Of a DNA stretch of 64,000 nucleotides, positions 45,927 through 56,116 are shown in pieces. The stretch covers positions 1,674,001 to 1,738,000 of the forward strand of contig JAOSJU010000001.1 in assembly GCA_027493945.1 (NCBI GenBank), written 5' to 3'. A program made the translations under genes and the position numbers. The notes under the pieces are model-generated. The model saw only the letters and a program-made list of their open reading frames with translations. It was not told the origin of the DNA and did not search any database. This DNA is from Burkholderiaceae bacterium. Lineage in GTDB: Bacteria; Pseudomonadota; Gammaproteobacteria; Burkholderiales; Burkholderiaceae_E. Every line of letters starts with the position of its first letter. Position 1 is the first letter of the stretch.

Positions 45927-47426
45927 CGATGCAGCAGCAGAACATCCCTATTGGCACCCTCGTCGACATGTACAAGCGCGGCGAGCTGCGCTTGCCGGAA
46001 ATCCAGCGCCACTACGTCTGGCGCGCGACACGGGTGCGGGACCTGCTGGACTCGCTATACCGGGGCTACCCCAGCGGCTCCATCCTGATGTGGGAGACCG
46101 ACGAGCCTGTGCCAACTCGCGACTTCGCCATCGCTCAGGAGACCACGGCTTTCGCGGGCCGCAAGCTGCTCCTGGACGGCCAGCAACGCCTGACCTCTTT
46201 AACAGCAGTGCTCGGCGGCGAGCTGGTCCAGGTGCGCGGCCGCAAGCGGCCCATCGACATCCTCTTCAACCTCGACCACCCCGACGGCCCACCCACTGAC
46301 GACACCGAGGTCACCAGCGACGAAGAATCACCGGTCGCTGCCGACGATGAACTGGGCGACGACGCCGACGGGGCGGAGGAAGGCGACGACAGCGAACAGG
46401 GTCTGCAGGAGAAGCTGAATCGGCGCACCTTCGTCGTGGCGAGCAAGAACCTGGCGTCGCTGCCCAACTGGGTCTCCGTGACGCAGGTCTTCTCCACCGA
46501 CGGCGACGCTCAACTGCTGAAGAAGGCAGGCATCACCTCGTTCGACGACCCGCGCTTCCAGCGGTACTCGGACCGGCTGAAGAAGCTGCGCGCCATCAAG
46601 GACTACACCTACGTCGTGCACGTGCTGGAGCGCAGCATGAGCTACGAGGAGGTGACCGAAATCTTCGTGCGCGTGAACTCGCTGGGCGCGAAGCTAAAGT
46701 CCTCGGACCTGGCCCTGGCGCAGATGACCTCGCGCTGGCCCAATCTGCTCAAGGAACTGGAGACCTTCCAGGATGAGTGCGAGAAGAGCTACTTCACCAT
46801 CGACTTGGGTCACTTGGTCCGCTCTATCGTCGTGTTTGCGACACAGCAGTGCTTGTTCCGCAGCGTAGCCAGCACCCCGGTTCAGAAGCTGAAGGAAGGG
46901 TGGGCGCAGGGGCAGGAGGGGCTGCGCTATGCCATCAACTTCCTGCGCAGCAATGCGGGCATCGAGGACGAATCGCTGTTGTCCTCGCCGATGTTCCTGC
47001 ACGCGCTGGCCGCGCTGAGCCGGGTAAAGGACAACAAGCTCACCGCGAGTGAACAGCGGCAACTGCTGCACTGGTTGCTGGTCGCCAACGCGCGTGGCCG
47101 CTACTCACGCGGCTCGACCGAGACCCTGCTGAACGAGGACCCGGCCATCATCTTCCGCACCGGCAACGTGGCGGCATTGATGGAGCCGGTGAGGCGCCAG
47201 TTTGGCCGCCTGCACGTGGAACCGGGCGACCTGGCCGGCCGTGGCGTGGGCAGCCCGCTCTTCTCGCTTGCCTATCTGGCGCTCAAGGCACAGGGCGCGA
47301 AGGACTGGTACAGCGGCTTGGGGCTGTCGCTCACGCACCAGGTGTCACGGATCGGCGTAATGGAGCCGGCGATGTGCGGCGTAATGGAGCCAGTTTGAGG
47401 TAGGTGAACTGGCGTCTCGAGGGGGG

Positions 47427-48215
47427 TCAAGAATTGCTGTTTTTGGAGGTTTTTGCAAGCCCGGTTTTGGTGGGAGGCGGCGCTTGCCGAGGCGCACGGA
47501 ACGACGCACCTTCGAGGGTGAGGCAGTAGGCGTTATGACGCAGCCGATCGAGAGTCGCCGAGGCGAGCAGCCGGTTGGCCGGGAAGGCCTGGTCCCACTC
47601 TGGGTAATCGAGGTTGCTGGTGACGACGGTGGCGCACCGCTCGTAGCGCTCGGCGATGAGGTCGTGCAGGTCTTCGTCGGCGGGTGGGCGAAGGGGCTTG
47701 AGGCCGAAGTCATCGATGATGAGCAGCGGCACGCGAGCGAGGTTGGCCAGTTTGCGCTCGTAGCCGCCGATGGCGCGCGCTGCGTTCAGGCTGGCCGTGA
47801 GGGCAGTGCAGGTGAAGAAGGCGACGTCGATGCCCTGTCGAACGGCGGCGTGGCCCAGCGCCTGCGCGAGGTGGCTCTTGCCGGTGCCGCAGGGCCCGAC
47901 GATGAGCACCGGGGCGCACTCGTGCACGTAGTGCCCGGTGGCCAGGTCATGCACGAGGGCGCGATTGAGCCCGGGCAGGCGATCGAAGTCGAACTGTTCG
48001 AAGGTCTTGGTGGCGCGAAACTGCGCGCGGCGCAGTCGCGTGGAGAACTTCTTCTGATCGCGCCGGGCGATCTCGTCGCCGATCAACATGGCGAGGAACT
48101 CGGTGTAGGCGAGTTTGGCGTCGATCGCCTGGCGGTTGCGGGCTTCGAGCGAGTCGAGGATGCCCGAGAGGCGAAGCTGCTTCAGTTGCGGGGCCAGTTC
48201 CGGGATGGGGTTCAC
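47427..48215 (-). CDS. istB: IS21 helper ATPase IstB
   Basis: The 262-residue AAA+ protein has Walker A in LIVGPCGTGKSHLAQALGHA, Walker B LLIIDDFGLKPL and sensor region VVTSNLDYPEWDQAF, all standard for IstB. It assembles on target DNA and activates the IstA transposase. The gene lies 18 bp downstream of istA on the minus strand and is intact. Confidence 0.95.
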   Translation of the reverse strand: MNPIPELAPQLKQLRLSGILDSLEARNRQAIDAKLAYTEFLAMLIGDEIARRDQKKFSTRLRRAQFRATKTFEQFDFDRLPGLNRALVHDLATGHYVHECAPVLIVGPCGTGKSHLAQALGHAAVRQGIDVAFFTCTALTASLNAARAIGGYERKLANLARVPLLIIDDFGLKPLRPPADEDLHDLIAERYERCATVVTSNLDYPEWDQAFPANRLLASATLDRLRHNAYCLTLEGASFRAPRQAPPPTKTGLAKTSKNSNS

Positions 48216-48233
48216 GCGTGGTGCTCCTGTGGA

Positions 48234-49767
48234 TCAATGCAGCCGACCGGGCTGCGCGGCAAAGAGGTCGGCGGCGTCACGCGCAAAGCGCGCGCGGCTG
48301 CCGTGGCGAGTGTCGGGTTCGATGCTCGCGTTGAGGTCTGCTCGCAGGTCGTGGCCGCCGGCGAGGATGGTCTTGACGGTGCGGTAATGCGGCGAGCCGT
48401 GCGCCAGTGCGCGCAGGCACGCCGCCCTCCAGGCGAGTCGGCGTGAACTGCTCGGCAAGGCGCAAAACGCCTTGGGCTGCGCGCAGCTTCTCGAGGATGC
48501 GATCGCCCAACAGGTGGCCAACGAGGTTCTCGCACGCCGGGCCGATGCGCTGGGCCTGCTCGAGGCACCAGTGGCGGTCGTGTGCGAGAAAGCGCGCGGC
48601 GTTGGGCGGCAAGTGGTCGGCCACGGTGATGCGTTCGCCGGCCCGCTGGGCACGCCGGTGCGTGACGAGGTGGCGGTAGTCCTCGTAGAGGGCGATGGCG
48701 TTGTCGGTGGCGCGCAGCCACAGCTTGTGCCCGACCAGTGCGAAGGGCGCCGAGTACAGCGCGTAGGCGTGCTTGACGTGGCAGTCGCTGTGCACGGTGA
48801 CCCGGTGCCAGGTACCGAGGTCTGGCGCCATCGCCGGCAGCGCGCGCATCAACGGGCGTTCGAGCGCAAAGAGCTCCAGCGGCTTGCGTCGTGTCGTGCC
48901 GTGCTCGCGCACGCCGGCCTCGAGCATCACCCAATCGCGTGCCTGGCGGTTCAGGTCGGTCAGATCGCGGAAGGTGCGCAGCGGCAAGAAGTTGGTCTTG
49001 ACGTACTTGACGCCGGCCTCGACGATGCCCTTCAACTGTGGCTCTCGCGGTGGGCACGCATCGATTCGAAAGCCGTAGCCCTGGGCGCATTCGGCGTAGG
49101 CGCGCTGCACCGTCGGCTCGGTACGGCAGGCCTTGACGATCGCGCACTTGGCGTTGTCGATGACCAGCCGGTTCGGTACCGCTGCGAACCACTCGAAGGC
49201 GCGGCGGTGGCACCCCAGCCAGGTCGCCACCGTCTGGTCCCAGACAAACTCGACGTACTGGTGACGCGAGAAGGCGAGCGTCATCACGAACGCCCAGGTG
49301 CGCCGCGTGGCGCCCTCGGGGTCGAGCATCATCGGCCCCGCACCAAAATCCACCTGTGCGGCATCCGCCGGGTCGAAGTGCAGACGCACGGTCGTCTGTG
49401 CGGGTTGCTTCGCACGCAGATCGGCGAGCATGCGGCGCACCGCCGAGTAGCTGCCGGTGAAGCCATGCTGGCGCTTGAGCGCCGCGTGCATCACGACGCC
49501 AGACACGCCCTGCGCGAGCCACTGCTCGATGACGCCTCGCAGCGGCTCGAGGCTCGACACCGTGCTGGCGGCGCGCCGCGGCGGGCTCATCGCCGCCGCG
49601 ATCTCGGCGTCCTCGGGCAACGCGCGCTCGCGCTCGAGCCAACCGTGACCCAGCGCCACTGCACGCAGCCCCGCCGCCTTGGGCCGGCCCATCACCTTGC
49701 TGGCTGCGATCTCCCGATCGGAATCGCCCCGGCGCATGCGCATCAGAGCCTGTCGGTACTCATACAT
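48234..49767 (-). CDS. istA: IS21 transposase IstA (apparent frameshift)
   Basis: The protein of about 510 residues has an N-terminal HTH (MYEYRQALMRMRRGDSDREI) and a DDE integrase core: Asp in QVDFGAGPM, Asp in RLVIDNAKCAIV and Glu in LKGIVEAGVKYVKTNFLP. It starts at the ATG 49767 after an AAGGAGA ribosome site. Near 48425 a GGG run shifts the frame; removing one G restores ACLRALAHGSPHYRTVKTIL and the end. If the shift is real the element would be dead. Confidence 0.9.
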
Positions 49768-50313
49768 CTCGAATCTCCTTCGGCCACCGCCGCCACCTCC
49801 GGGCAAAAGGCCCGAAGGGTAGCGGTACCCATCGATTCGAGACGCCGGCTATCTACCCGCCGCTGGCTCCAAGATGCCGGTCATGAAGTGGCTCCATTAC
49901 GGCGGTCATGCCGTGGCTCCAATATGCCGGTCATGAAGTGGCTCCTATACGCCGATCACGAAATGGCTCCAATGTGCCGGTCGGTGACACCAGGGCAAGC
50001 TGCACTTCATCCAGTGGCACCACGTTATCCCGAAGTCGCTGCTGAAGGAGCGTGGCTACGAGCCCGGCGAAATCAACGAAATCGCCAACATGGCCTTCAT
50101 CACCGGCCAGACCAACCGCCGCATCAGTAACAAGGAGGCGGTGAACTACCTGCGCGAGGTGGTCGCCAAGCAAGGTGAGGCGGCCCTGCAGAGCCAGTGC
50201 GTGCCCGTGGACGAGGCGTTGTGGAGCACAGAACGCTACCGTGACTTTCTCTCCGTGCGGCGCCAAGCCCTGGCCGACCGCATGAACGCCTTCATCCGGG
50301 AGAAATCGGGGAC

Positions 50314-53300
50314 ATGAGCAACTTCGCCTTTCTCCAGGCTGAGTGGGGGCTGGTGTTCGAAGCGGCCCATCAGGCCGAGCAGCATGCCCACGCGGATGCA
50401 CGTAGTTCCTGCTTCTACGCGCGTCGTGCCCTGGAGTTGGCGGTCTCATGGCTCTACACCCACGACAAGGCGCTGAAGCTGCCCTACCAGGACAACCTCA
50501 GCGCGCTCATCCACGAGCCCTCGTTCCGCACCCTGGTCGGTGACGCGCTCTTCACCAAGACGCGGCTGGTCAAGGACCTTGGCAACCTGGCCGTCCACAG
50601 CACCAAGAAGGTCGCGCCAACGGACGCTTTGTCGGCGACCCGCGAGCTGTTTCACTTTTGCTTTTGGCTGGCGCGCACGTATGGCCGCAGCGTGCGTCCT
50701 GCCCCCAGCCTCGCCTTCAAGTCTGAGCTGCTGCCCAGGTCTGCGGCGGGTCCCTCCACGACTCAGTCGGCCGAGCAGCTGAAGAAGCTGGGTGAGCAGC
50801 TGCGGGAGAAGGACACCAAACTGTCCGAGGTGCTGGCCCGCCACGCCGCGGTGAATGCGGAACTACGGAAGCTTCAGGACGAGGTGGCGGCCGCCAAGAA
50901 GGCCAACAGTGCCGTTCCCGACACCCACGACTACTCCGAGGCGCAGACCCGCAAGACCTTCATCGACCTGCTGCTGCGCGAGGCTGGCTGGGACCTCAAC
51001 CCCCTCAAGAACGTCGAGGTGGAAGTTGCGGGCATGCCCAACGGCGAGGGCAAGGGGTTCGTCGACTACGTGCTCTGGGGCGATGACGGCAAGCCCCTGA
51101 TGCTGGTTGAAGCCAAGCGTACGACGAAGAGCCCGATGGTGGGCCAGCAACAGGCCAAGCTCTACGCAGACTGCCTGGAGAAGCAGTACGGGCAACGGCC
51201 TGTTATCTGCTTCTCCAACGGCTACGAGCACTGGATGTGGGACGACCTGAGCTATCCCCCGCGCGCCGTTCAGGGCTTCTACAAGAAGGACGAGCTGATG
51301 CTGCTGATGCAGCGTCGGGGTTCACGCAAGAAGCTGGCCGAGAGCGTTATCAACGGCGAAATCGTCGAGCGCTACTACCAGCAGCGCGCCGTGCGGCGCG
51401 TTGGCGCCACCTTCGAGGTGGACCGGCAGCGCAAGGCCCTGCTCGTGATGGCCACAGGCAGCGGCAAGACGCGCACCGTTATCGCGCTGGTTGACCTGCT
51501 GATGCGCTGTAACTGGGTCAAGCGCGTACTGTTCCTGGCTGACCGCGTGGCGCTCGTCAACCAGGCGGTCAATGCCTTCAAGACACACCTGCCGGACTCG
51601 GCGCCCGTCAACCTGGTGACGGACAAGGCCACCGAGGGGCGGGTGTTCGTTTCGACCTATCCCACGATGATGGGCCTCATTGACGAGACCTTCGACGGGC
51701 AGCGACGCTTTGGCGTCGGGCACTTCGACCTCGTCGTTATCGACGAGGCGCACCGCTCCGTGTATCAGAAGTACGGCGCCATCTTCCAGTATTTCGACTC
51801 CCTGCTGGTAGGGGCTGACGGCAACGCCCAAGGATGAAATCGACAAGAACACGTACGGTCTGTTCCAGCTGGAGACCGGCGTCCCTACCGATGCCTACGA
51901 CCTGGAACAAGCCGTTGCCGACGGCCATCTGGTGCCGCCCGTGGCCATCTCCGTGCCGCTGAAGTTTCAGCGCGAAGGAATCAAGTACGCCGACCTGAGC
52001 GACGAAGAGAAAGCGCAGTGGGATGAGCTCGACTGGAACGAAGACGGAACCCCGCCCGAGGAAGTCAGTGCCGACGAGCTCAACAAGTGGCTCTTCAACA
52101 TCGACACCGTCGACAAGGTCCTCGAGGTCCTGATGACCAGGGGCCAGCGGGTTGCGGGAGGCGACCGCCTCGGTAAGACCATCATCTTTGCCAAGAACAA
52201 CCCGCACGCGGAGTTCATCGAGCAGCGCTTCAACGCCAACTACCCGGAGCACAAGGGGCACTTTGCCCGCATGGTTACCTACAAGACCGAGTACGCGCAA
52301 AGCATCATCGACGACTTCTCCAAGAAGGACAAGATGCCACACATCGCCATCTCGGTGGACATGCTCGACACCGGCATCGACGTGCCAGAGGTCGTGAACC
52401 TGGTTTTCTTCAAGCTGGTGAGGTCGAAGACCAAGTTCTGGCAGATGCTGGGACGCGGCACCCGACTCTGCAGCGACCTGTTCGGCCCCGGGGAGCACAA
52501 GCAGAACTTCTTCGTCTTCGACTTCTGTCAAAACCTCGAGTTCTTCAGTCAGGACCCGGCTGGCAGTGAGGGCGCCACAGCCGAGTCGCTGACGACTCGG
52601 CTGTTCAAAGCACGGCTCGACCTCATTGGCGAGCTTGACAAGCGGACACAGCAGGGCGACGCAGCTCATGCGTCACCGCCGCGCCCATATGGGGGCCATC
52701 CGACTCTGGTCGAGATGCGCGAAAGCACAGCAACTCTGCTGCGGGAGCGTGTTGCCAACATGAACGTCGACAACTTCGTCGTTCGGCCCCAGCGTCAGTT
52801 CGTCGAACGCTACGCCAAACCGGGGGCCTGGAAGTCACTCCACGCAGACGACTACGGAACCCTGGCTGACCGGGTCGCAGGTTTGCCCTCCCAGTTGTCG
52901 GACGAAGACGAGGAAGCCAAGCGCTTCGATATGCTGGTGCTACGAGCCCAGCTATCGATTCTTCAGGCGCGGCCCGATTTCGCTGGTCTGCGCCAGAAGA
53001 TTCAAGGCATTGCGGAGAAGCTGGAAGACGAGATGGCCATCCCGGCCATCAAGGCTGAGGCTCTGCTGATTCATGCCGTAGCCAGCGACGAGTGGTGGGA
53101 GGACGTCACGGTCCCCATGCTCGAGACCGCACGCAAGCGGCTGCGCGCGCTGGTCAAGCTGCTGCCCAAGGGCCAGAAGAAGGTCGTTTACAGCGACTTC
53201 GAGGACGAGGTTGGCGAAGGCACGGTCGTGGACCTGCCGAAGGTCACGGCCGGCCTGAACATGGCGAAGTTCAAGGAGAAGGCGCGAGCGTTCCTCAAGG

Positions 53301-53719
53301 AGCACGAGTCACACCTTGCGCTGCAACGTCTGCGGCGAAACCAAGCTCTGACTGCGACGGACCTGGAAGAGCTCGAGAAGATGCTGGTGCAGGCCGGCGG
53401 GACCCAACCGCTGCTGGCCGAGGTGAAGAGTGCTGGTCTGGGGCTCTTTGTGCGCTCCCTCGTGGGTCTGGACCGCGAAGCGGCGATGCAGGCCTTCAGC
53501 GAACTCGTGAACGGCAGCAAGTTGACACCGGAGCAAATCGAGTTCATCGGGCTGGTCATCGAGGAGCTCACGCAGAACGGCGTTGTGCCGCCGGAGCGGC
53601 TCTTCGAACCCCCGTTCACCGACATTAACGCGCTTGGACCGACTGCCGTTTTTCCCGCGGCCCAAGTCAAGCAAATCGTCAGCGTCCTCCACGACATCAG
53701 GGCGCGCGCTGTCGCCTGA
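50314..53719 (+). CDS. hsdR: Type I restriction endonuclease subunit HsdR (apparent frameshift)
   Basis: The protein has an N-terminal region with a DUF4145-like start and coiled coil. It continues with a PD-(D/E)xK nuclease domain (GFVDYVLWGDDGKPLMLVEAKRT) and a superfamily 2 translocase with MATGSGKTRT, VVIDEAHRSVY and SVDMLDTGIDVPEVVNLVFF. The frame breaks near 51820: one extra G in GGGG hides the standard GLTATP motif. Correcting it gives 1,134 residues. Its ATG overlaps the GmrSD stop. The IS21 insertion upstream may reduce its transcription. Confidence 0.92.
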
Positions 53720-54189
53720 GCTGATGCCGTTCCGGTCGTAGGACGTAGGTCGTAGTCCGCATCCTGGTCGAGTAGCTCGAGTCGTGCATCCGGACCAAGC
53801 GGGTGTGCGGCTTTTGACGGTTCGCCTTACCAAGCGCTCGCACCGCCAACCCGTCTCGCAAGCGACAACCGACGGCCGCCTGAATGCATGAGCACCCACG
53901 CTGCAGCAGCCAACAATACGGCCGAGAAACTGCAAACAATCTGCATAGTGCCGACCCGCACGAGATGAACGTACAGCCTATGCGGATAGACATTCAGTAG
54001 GCAAGATGGCGGGCAGACTAGGCCGAAAGGATTAGGCAGATAGCCGGCCCGGGTCCCGAAATCTTCATGTCTGCTGTGCGCAATTGGCGCGAAGAGCGTC
54101 GCGCCGCGGTGAATGACGAACGGTCGCTGGCCCCGATGACGCTCGAGCAACTCTGACCCCTGGGGGCGATCGAGTCTTGGCGAGGCCAG
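53720..54189. other. Intergenic stretch after hsdR with no supported gene
   Basis: No reading frame shows a recognised family. A short plus-strand frame from an ATG near 54068 ends at TGA about 54157 (tail NWREERRAAVNDERSLAPMT) and may be a relic. Small tandem words (GTAGGACGTAGGTCGTAG) occur near 53738. The composition differs from the flanking chromosome, in line with old mobile DNA at the end of the restriction operon. Confidence 0.4.
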
Positions 54190-54340
54190 TCCGTAAGCTC
54201 CCCCGTCAAGTAGACAGTTCTAAAGTGGAGTTTCCGCTGCGAGCAGACGCTCGCGGTAGCGCGCTGGCGGCAGGCTTCCCAGCGCGTCGTGCGGCCTGAT
54301 TTCGTTGTAGCGGCCCAGCCAATTGCGTATTTCGGCCCAT
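54190..54340 (-). pseudogene. Remnant of an IS3-family transposase 3' end
   Basis: On the minus strand, frame-open codons ending at 54220 read NWLGRYNEIRPHDALG followed by SLPPARYRERL. This is the C-terminal tail of IS3-type OrfB transposases (YNxxRPHxALG). The sequence after the stop (about 54190-54219, CTGTCTACTTGACGGGGGAG on the minus strand) looks like the terminal repeat of such an element. Upstream coding sequence is missing: the match stops where the IS21-type repeats begin, so a second element probably inserted into or deleted it. Confidence 0.8.
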
Positions 54341-54475
54341 CGTGACCGCCCGTTTCGGCAATGTGACCGCGCATTTCGGCCGAATGTGACCGCGCGTTTC
54401 GGCGCATCGTGACCGGGCGTTTCGGCAACGTGACCGATCGTTTCGGCGATCGTGACCGGCGCCTCGGCGTCGGCC
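54341..54475. repeat. Six direct repeats of an IS21-type element end
   Basis: Six copies of a 20-23 bp unit follow each other, consensus GTGACCG-nnCG-TTTCGGC with 2-4 variable bases between units; the last copy is diverged (GTGACCGGCGCCTCGGC). They lie 70 bp before a partial istA gene and are best explained as the multiple transposase-binding sites at the left end of that IS21-family element. The spacing and degeneracy are wrong for a CRISPR array, and there are no unique spacers. Confidence 0.8.
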
Positions 54476-54542
54476 GTGGCATTGCGTAGAGATCTGGATC
54501 CTGGCCCGTACCCTCGGCGGTTTTGCCCGCAGGAGGGAGACG

Positions 54543-55575
54543 GTGCCGAAACCACGGATGGCTCTACGCATGATCAAGGACGTGATTCGATTGAAGTGGG
54601 AGGCGCAGCTCTCCCACGAGAGCATTGCCGCCGCGCTGGGCGTCTCGAAGGGCGCGGTGACCAAGTACCTGGGGTTGGCCAGCGCCGCCGGCCTGGACTG
54701 GGAGACGGTGCGCGAGTGGGACGAGCGCCAGCTCGCCGCGCGGCTGCTGCCGCGCGCGCCGGCCACCTCGCCCTTCGTCGAGCCCGACTGGGGCCGGGTG
54801 CACCGCGAACTCGACCGCAAGGGCGTGACGCTGATGCTGCTGTGGGAGGAGTATGTTGCCGCCCACCCGCACGAGCGCACGTGGCGCTACACGCAGTTCT
54901 GTGAGCACTACAAGGCGTTCGCACGGCGCCTGAAGCGTTCGATGCGCCAGCACCGGCGCGCCGGCGAGAAGCTGTTCATCGACTTCGCCGGCCCCACCGT
55001 TGCGCTGCACGGCGGCGGGCGTGCCCAGGTGTTCGTCGCGGCGCTGGGCGCCTCGAGCTACACCTTCGCCTGCGCCACGGGCGCGCAGAAGCTCGAGGAC
55101 TGGGTCGAGTGCATGGTGCGCGCGCTCGCCTTCTACGGCGGCGTGCCGCAGCTGATCGTGCCCGACAACGCGCGTGCGGTCATCGTCGATCCGAACCGCT
55201 ACGAGCCACGCGCTGCCGACACCGTGCGCGACCTTGCCCGCCACTACGGCACCTCGGTCCTGCCGGCCAGGCCCCGTTCGCCCAGGGACAAGGCCACCGC
55301 GGAGAGCTCGGTGCAGGTGGTGACCCGCTGGATCCTTGCGCGCCTGCGCCATGAGCGCTTCGAGAGCGTCGCGCAGGCCGATGCGGCCATCGCAGCGCTG
55401 CTGCCGTCGGTGAACGATCGGGCGTACCAGAAGCTGCCCGGCTCGCGCGCGAGCGTGTTCACTGAGCTCGATCGTCCGGCGCTCATGCCCTTGCCGCCTA
55501 CTCGCTATGAGCTCGCCCGCTTCAAGACGGTGAAGGTGCACATCGACTACCACGTCGAGATCGACGGCCACCGCC
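54543..55575 (+). pseudogene. istA: Truncated IstA transposase of a second IS21-family element
   Basis: About 345 codons of an IstA protein are intact: the N-terminal HTH (SHESIAAALGVSKGAVTKYL), Asp in LFIDFAGPTV, Asp in LIVPDNARAVIV and Glu in KATAESSVQVVTRWIL. The family reading ends after VKVHIDYHVEIDGH near 55573, where an intact protein would continue with the RYSVPH-type segment and about 150 more residues. The following codons are unrelated, so the 3' part and its istB are missing. It is a different IS21 type from the element at 47.3-50.0 kb. Confidence 0.88.
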
Positions 55576-55702
55576 CCACAAAGAGGAGCAATGGGGGGGG
55601 CGCCCCGGTCCGCTCGATGTCGTCGATTCGACATAGAGTTCGCGGATGTGGATTTCGAGTTTCGAGATCGCGTCGCGCCGTCACGATGCGAGGTGCGGCG
55701 CA

Positions 55703-56110
55703 CTACGTCGGCGGCATGCGCGCATCGCAGTGCAGGTTCCACTTCCCGGCGGCCGTATCGCGCAGCTCCCAGTGCCCGACGGCACGGGGGTCGGCCGCGA
55801 ACGGCGAGTGCGGACGCCGCGCGCTGAGCGCCTCGAACGCTTCGAGTGCGTCGATCGGCAGGACACCTTCGGCGAGCGCATTCCGAATCGTGTCTTCGAG
55901 AGCGGCCAGATGCTGCGGCTCGCCCCAGAAGCGCGACATCGTGTGCGCGTTCCAGATCAGGATGATCAACTCGAAGGTCTGCTCGCACAGTTGCCGGGAG
56001 GGTCCAGGCGGCAACTGCGCGATCAAGGGCAGGCCGAACTCAACGATGGTACTCGAGATCTTCGTGCCGACCCAAGGCTTCGGCGCGCCCTTGCGCCGCG
56101 CGCGCACCAT
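55703..56110 (-). CDS. Hypothetical protein downstream of IS66 tnpC
   Basis: This 135-residue reading begins 6 bp after tnpC on the same strand. It has a basic start (MVRARRKGAPKPWVG), a predicted helical middle (CEQTFELIILIWNAHTMSRFW) and an acidic helical part (LEDTIRNALAEGVLPIDALE). I do not recognise it. Its place within the element and its protein-like composition suggest a passenger or cargo gene of this IS66 element, or a fragment of the target. Sure only that the frame is open. Confidence 0.5.
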   Translation of the reverse strand: MVRARRKGAPKPWVGTKISSTIVEFGLPLIAQLPPGPSRQLCEQTFELIILIWNAHTMSRFWGEPQHLAALEDTIRNALAEGVLPIDALEAFEALSARRPHSPFAADPRAVGHWELRDTAAGKWNLHCDARMPPT

Positions 56111-56116
56111 CGGCGT

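Larger units (their letters stand above)
47343..49989 (-). mobile_element. IS21-family insertion sequence
   Basis: The 2,647-bp element has ends starting TGTCAC (TGTCACGGATCGGC at the left; TGTCACCGACCGGC inward from the right) and a 5-bp target duplication, CCAGG (47338-47342 and 49990-49994). Inside each end are repeated ATGGAGCC-type motifs: at 47362 and 47386 at the left, and several copies between 49868 and 49975 at the right. These are the multiple transposase-binding sites of IS21. It carries istA and istB on the minus strand. It interrupts the GmrSD-type gene. Confidence 0.93.
45929..50317 (+). pseudogene. GmrSD-type (DUF262/DUF1524) gene split by an IS21 element
   Basis: The 5' part (45929-47342) encodes the DUF262 domain: LPEIQRHYVWRATRVRDLL and the nucleotide-handling LLDGQQRLTSL, with an acidic linker. 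The 3' part (49995-50317) encodes the DUF1524 His-Me finger nuclease region: WHHVIPKSLL and TGQTNRRISNK. Removing the insertion and one copy of the 5-bp target repeat restores reading across THQ-GKLHF. GmrSD enzymes cut glucosylated or otherwise modified phage DNA. As it stands, the N-terminal part gains 17 foreign residues and ends at 47398. The gene lies between hsdS and hsdR, its stop overlapping hsdR. Confidence 0.88.

Noticed and set aside
54341-54475. Repeat array resembling a CRISPR
   Set aside because: Only six units of 20-23 bp with 2-4 bp between them, no spacers, no cas genes, and the position fits an IS21 terminal array.
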